From: Bacillota bacterium
GTDB lineage: Bacteria; Bacillota; Clostridia; Christensenellales; SZUA-584
NCBI GenBank assembly: GCA_023415795.1
Contig: JAEZJG010000010.1
Span: 1-64,000, forward strand
Reading direction: 5' to 3'
DNA: 64,000 nt
How positions within the stretch are numbered: the stretch's first letter is position 1; the number at the start of each line of letters is the position of its first letter. The position numbers and the translations under genes are program-made. Below, piece by piece: positions 61,413 through 64,000 of this stretch. Under the pieces are notes generated by a model. It did not search any database. It was not told where the DNA came from and saw only the letters and a program-made list of their open reading frames with translations.

Positions 61413-62954
61413 TTGAGCAGCTTTCCGATAATACTGATAAATTCGGCATCCCTGGTGCTGATCTTTTCCGTCATCATATATTCGTGGATCAAAAGGGCAA
61501 ACACCGGCGCGCTCCAGCTTTGCATCGCTACCGCATTCATGCTGCTGTGGGCGATTGGCTCGTTTGGCGAGGTGCTGGCTGAAAGCTTTGCCAGTAAGCT
61601 GGCATGGCGCAATTTCACCCAAATCGGCGTATTCTATACCCCTGTCGCCTGCTTTGCATTCTCAGCATCCTACTCAGGAATGCTGCACCGCATCAAAAGA
61701 CCTTTGCTGATATTGATATATACCGTTCAAACAACAAGCATTCTGCTGATACTCACAGATCCTTGGCATCACATCATGCGCGAGAGCGTTCAGCTTTATA
61801 ACAGCGACGGTGTCAGCGTCGTCACCGTTACGTCAACACCGCTGGGAAGAATTCTGGTTTCCGCTAACTTCATCATGATGGCAGCAGCCTTGGTTATGCT
61901 GGTCATGTTTGCAGTCCGAACAAAAAGCCGTATGCGCACTCAGGTACTGATCACCACAGGCGGCATGGCTCTTGCTTTTTTCTATGCGCTGATTAAGGTG
62001 ACCACAGGTGAGACGGTATTGCCCATTGTGCCCATATCCGCCACATTCGGAATCTCCTGCCTCGCCATGCTGCTGGGCATCTTCCAGTACGACTTCCTGA
62101 TGGTGCTGCCCATTGCGCGTAACGAGGCCTTCAATGTCATCGACGACGGTATACTGGTTTCCTCTCCGCGGGGCGAAATCATTGACGCGAACGCAGCGGC
62201 GCACCGCATGCTGACACACGTGTGTGACGCGCATTGCGCGGGCGACACGCAAAAACTTTCGGGCATAAACCAGCTGCTGGCAGACAGCTATCCCCAATGG
62301 CTGGCGCTGCTGTCTCGGTGCGAGGCGGGTTCGCTTCAGCTGTCCGAAACGCTGAACGGCAATGCCTATCATTTGCAATGCGACATCTACGTGCTGAAGA
62401 AAAACCGCAAAGCCATCGGCACCATCACTGTGCTGCGCAATGTCACCGAACAGCGCCGACAGAATGAGCTGCTCAAGCTGCGTGCTGAGCGCGACGGGCT
62501 GCTGGGCATCTACAACCGCCATACCTTCATCGACCGCGTGAATCAGGCACTGTCAGACAGCGTCAAGGATGTATGCCTGCTGTTTTTTGATCTGGATGAT
62601 TTTAAGAAGGTAAACGATAATTATGGACATATAGCGGGGGACTACGTGCTTAAGGAGTCCTGCGCCTGCATCTCTGATGCGCTGGGCGGGCAGCATCTGC
62701 TGGGCCGCATCGGCGGTGAGGAATTTGCCGTCTTTATCAGCGGCATCAGCCCGGAGGAAGCCCTCAAAACAGCAGAAATGCTGCGTATCCGCATTGACGG
62801 ACATCCCTTCGCATTTCAGGATCAAACGCTGCATGTTACCATCAGTGTGGGCGTTGCCACAGGTCGCGGAAAAACGTTCAACCAGCTGTATCAGCGCGCG
62901 GACGACATGCTCTACAAGGCCAAGGCCTCTGGTAAAAACTGCATCATGGTGTAA
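61413..62954 (+). CDS. Diguanylate cyclase with seven-TM sensor and PAS-like domain
   Basis: A 513-aa protein. TTG 61413 has GAGAGG upstream; another TTG at 61344 is in frame. The N-terminal 220 residues hold about seven TM helices resembling the HisKA_7TM sensor. A PAS-like domain follows (about 235-350, FNVIDDGILVSSPRGEIIDANAAA, given in part). The C-terminal GGDEF domain (about 355-510) carries DLDDFKKVND and an active GGEEF signature in IGGEEFAVF. It makes cyclic di-GMP in response to an unknown ligand. Confidence 0.9.
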   Translation: MSSFPIILINSASLVLIFSVIIYSWIKRANTGALQLCIATAFMLLWAIGSFGEVLAESFASKLAWRNFTQIGVFYTPVACFAFSASYSGMLHRIKRPLLILIYTVQTTSILLILTDPWHHIMRESVQLYNSDGVSVVTVTSTPLGRILVSANFIMMAAALVMLVMFAVRTKSRMRTQVLITTGGMALAFFYALIKVTTGETVLPIVPISATFGISCLAMLLGIFQYDFLMVLPIARNEAFNVIDDGILVSSPRGEIIDANAAAHRMLTHVCDAHCAGDTQKLSGINQLLADSYPQWLALLSRCEAGSLQLSETLNGNAYHLQCDIYVLKKNRKAIGTITVLRNVTEQRRQNELLKLRAERDGLLGIYNRHTFIDRVNQALSDSVKDVCLLFFDLDDFKKVNDNYGHIAGDYVLKESCACISDALGGQHLLGRIGGEEFAVFISGISPEEALKTAEMLRIRIDGHPFAFQDQTLHVTISVGVATGRGKTFNQLYQRADDMLYKAKASGKNCIMV

Positions 62955-63049
62955 AGCATCGCCATAACACATGTTCTTTTCGAATTATCTAAACTCATTC
63001 TGCCATGCTACCGATAAAACATATAGGGCCACTGACAGGAGAGATTATC

Positions 63050-64000
63050 ATGTCTAATTTTAATAATATAAACCAAAATTACAATACACAGGCCGCCGCA
63101 GATCAAGCGGACATATGCTCCGCCGTGGATGCATCATACATCGTAGAGTACGGTGAGGACGGAGTTTTCGTTAAGGTGTGCTACGAGAACGATGGCGGCT
63201 TACCGCTTAGTCCTGCAGTTGTGTCGTATGATCTATGCCGTCGAAACATTGCCGGCGCCGATATCGGCAGAGCTATTTTGGGTGTACGTCGGCGCGAGGA
63301 GCGTATTCGTATTGCGAATGCGCAGCCGGAACCGCCCTCTGATACGACTGTCTATGTTTCAATTTCACAAGATGAGATGTCAGCCAACATGGTATTACTG
63401 CCGCCCTGCGGTACAGGAGCTGACCAAGCCCCGGAAGAGCTGCTGCTTGACGTTCAGAATAAATGGGGTGTCATTTTTGGGGTTGATGAAAATGCCATAA
63501 AAACAGCGGCGCAAGACAAGAGATATTATCAGGAAATCCATATAGCAGCCGGTAAGAATGCCGAGCAGGGTAAGGATGGCAAGGTGGTGCTGCTTTTCAA
63601 TACACAACACAGCTATGCCCCGAAAATTGCCGCAGACGGCACCGCGGACTACAAAAACCTGAACGTGTTTGAAGGCGTGAGAGTAGGCGCTCCTCTGGCA
63701 GTCTTAGAAGCACCCGGTGAAGGCACGGAGGGGTGTAACGTAAAGGGAAGGATAATTCCTGCTCGCAAGGGTCGGGATGTTAAGCTGCCCAAAGGTAAGA
63801 ACGTCTTCGCATCAAAAGATGGTCTCAGTTTGATTGCGGCTAAAAACGGACGTGTCGATTACATAAACGGGCAGATAGTGGTTTCGGATGTTTTCCGCAT
63901 CGCGGGCGATGTCGATATGGGAACCGGGAATATAAAGTTCGACGGCGATGTCATTGTGATGGGCAACGTGATATCTGGTCTGACCGTTGAAGCAACGGGC
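63050..64000 (+). CDS. FapA-like (DUF342) protein, cut by the window end
   Basis: An open frame of at least 317 codons from ATG 63050 (AGGAGAG upstream), with no stop before the window edge. Features of the flagellar assembly protein A/DUF342 family: AAGKNAEQGKDGKVVLLF, APGEGTEGCNVKGRIIPARKGRDVKLPKGKN (given in part), GLSLIAAKNGRVDYINGQIVVSDVF and the beginning of the beta-helix (VDMGTGNIKFDGDVIVMGNV). The first 75 residues look less conserved. It may act in flagellar or cell-surface assembly control; the family is widespread in non-flagellated bacteria too. It follows the diguanylate cyclase by 95 bp. Confidence 0.85.
   Translation, partial: MSNFNNINQNYNTQAAADQADICSAVDASYIVEYGEDGVFVKVCYENDGGLPLSPAVVSYDLCRRNIAGADIGRAILGVRRREERIRIANAQPEPPSDTTVYVSISQDEMSANMVLLPPCGTGADQAPEELLLDVQNKWGVIFGVDENAIKTAAQDKRYYQEIHIAAGKNAEQGKDGKVVLLFNTQHSYAPKIAADGTADYKNLNVFEGVRVGAPLAVLEAPGEGTEGCNVKGRIIPARKGRDVKLPKGKNVFASKDGLSLIAAKNGRVDYINGQIVVSDVFRIAGDVDMGTGNIKFDGDVIVMGNVISGLTVEATG

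Noticed and set aside
63153..63610. Short open frames on both strands near the right edge
   Set aside because: They lie inside the FapA-like gene, which reads through from 63050 without a stop and matches its family in a different frame.
1..64000. CRISPR arrays, insertion sequences, prophage genes, tRNA and rRNA genes
   Set aside because: No direct-repeat arrays, transposase motifs, phage structural genes or tRNA-like cloverleafs were noticed on either strand; a dedicated search could still find small ones.

Overview
The window comes from an anaerobic, Gram-positive, probably spore-forming member of the Clostridia. Evidence: class III ribonucleotide reductase (nrdDG), a T-box leader before a dimer-type glycyl-tRNA synthetase, a Spo0E-like protein, a SpoIIE-type phosphatase, YesM/YesN-type two-component systems, an ECF transporter subunit, a FapA-like protein and frequent TTG/GTG starts with strong GGAGG ribosome sites. 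No phage, transposon, CRISPR array, rRNA or tRNA gene was seen.

Region 1 (1-17.7 kb, minus strand) is the notable part. A co-directional block starts with a short-chain dehydrogenase, a ribose-type ABC importer, a glycerol kinase and a SorC/DeoR-type regulator. It continues into a bacterial microcompartment (BMC) locus: two deoxyribose-phosphate-aldolase-like proteins, two zinc dehydrogenases, PduL-type phosphotransacylase, PduP-type CoA-acylating aldehyde dehydrogenase, a PduS-like Fe-S flavoprotein, three hexameric shell proteins, three pentameric shell proteins, one tandem-domain shell protein with the PduT cysteine, and a 217-aa protein of unknown function. No diol dehydratase, ethanolamine lyase or glycyl-radical enzyme is present in the window, so an aldolase is the likely signature enzyme. 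This resembles the sugar-phosphate-utilising (SPU) class of BMC. The inferred chemistry: an imported compound is oxidised and/or phosphorylated, an aldolase splits the sugar phosphate inside the shell, and the released aldehyde (acetaldehyde if the substrate is deoxyribose 5-phosphate) becomes acyl-CoA and then acyl-phosphate.

Region 2 (17.9-32 kb) holds two carbohydrate-sensing modules. A plus-strand YesM/YesN pair plus a secreted propeller-like protein diverges from region 1. On the minus strand, a sensor lipoprotein, histidine kinase and AraC-type regulator sit next to a second sugar ABC importer with two permeases.

Region 3 (32-64 kb) is mostly core genome: homoserine dehydrogenase, CoaX and an ECF S-component, SecDF, RarA, an MFS permease, ribosomal proteins L13 and S9, lipid acyl- and glycosyltransferases, a small sporulation/signalling cluster, an L,D-transpeptidase, flotillin with an NfeD-like partner, nrdDG, ribokinase, RNA-modifying enzymes, a T-box with glyS, ndk, a diguanylate cyclase and a FapA-like gene that runs off the window end. 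Functional calls rest on motif and family recognition by eye; no database search was run.
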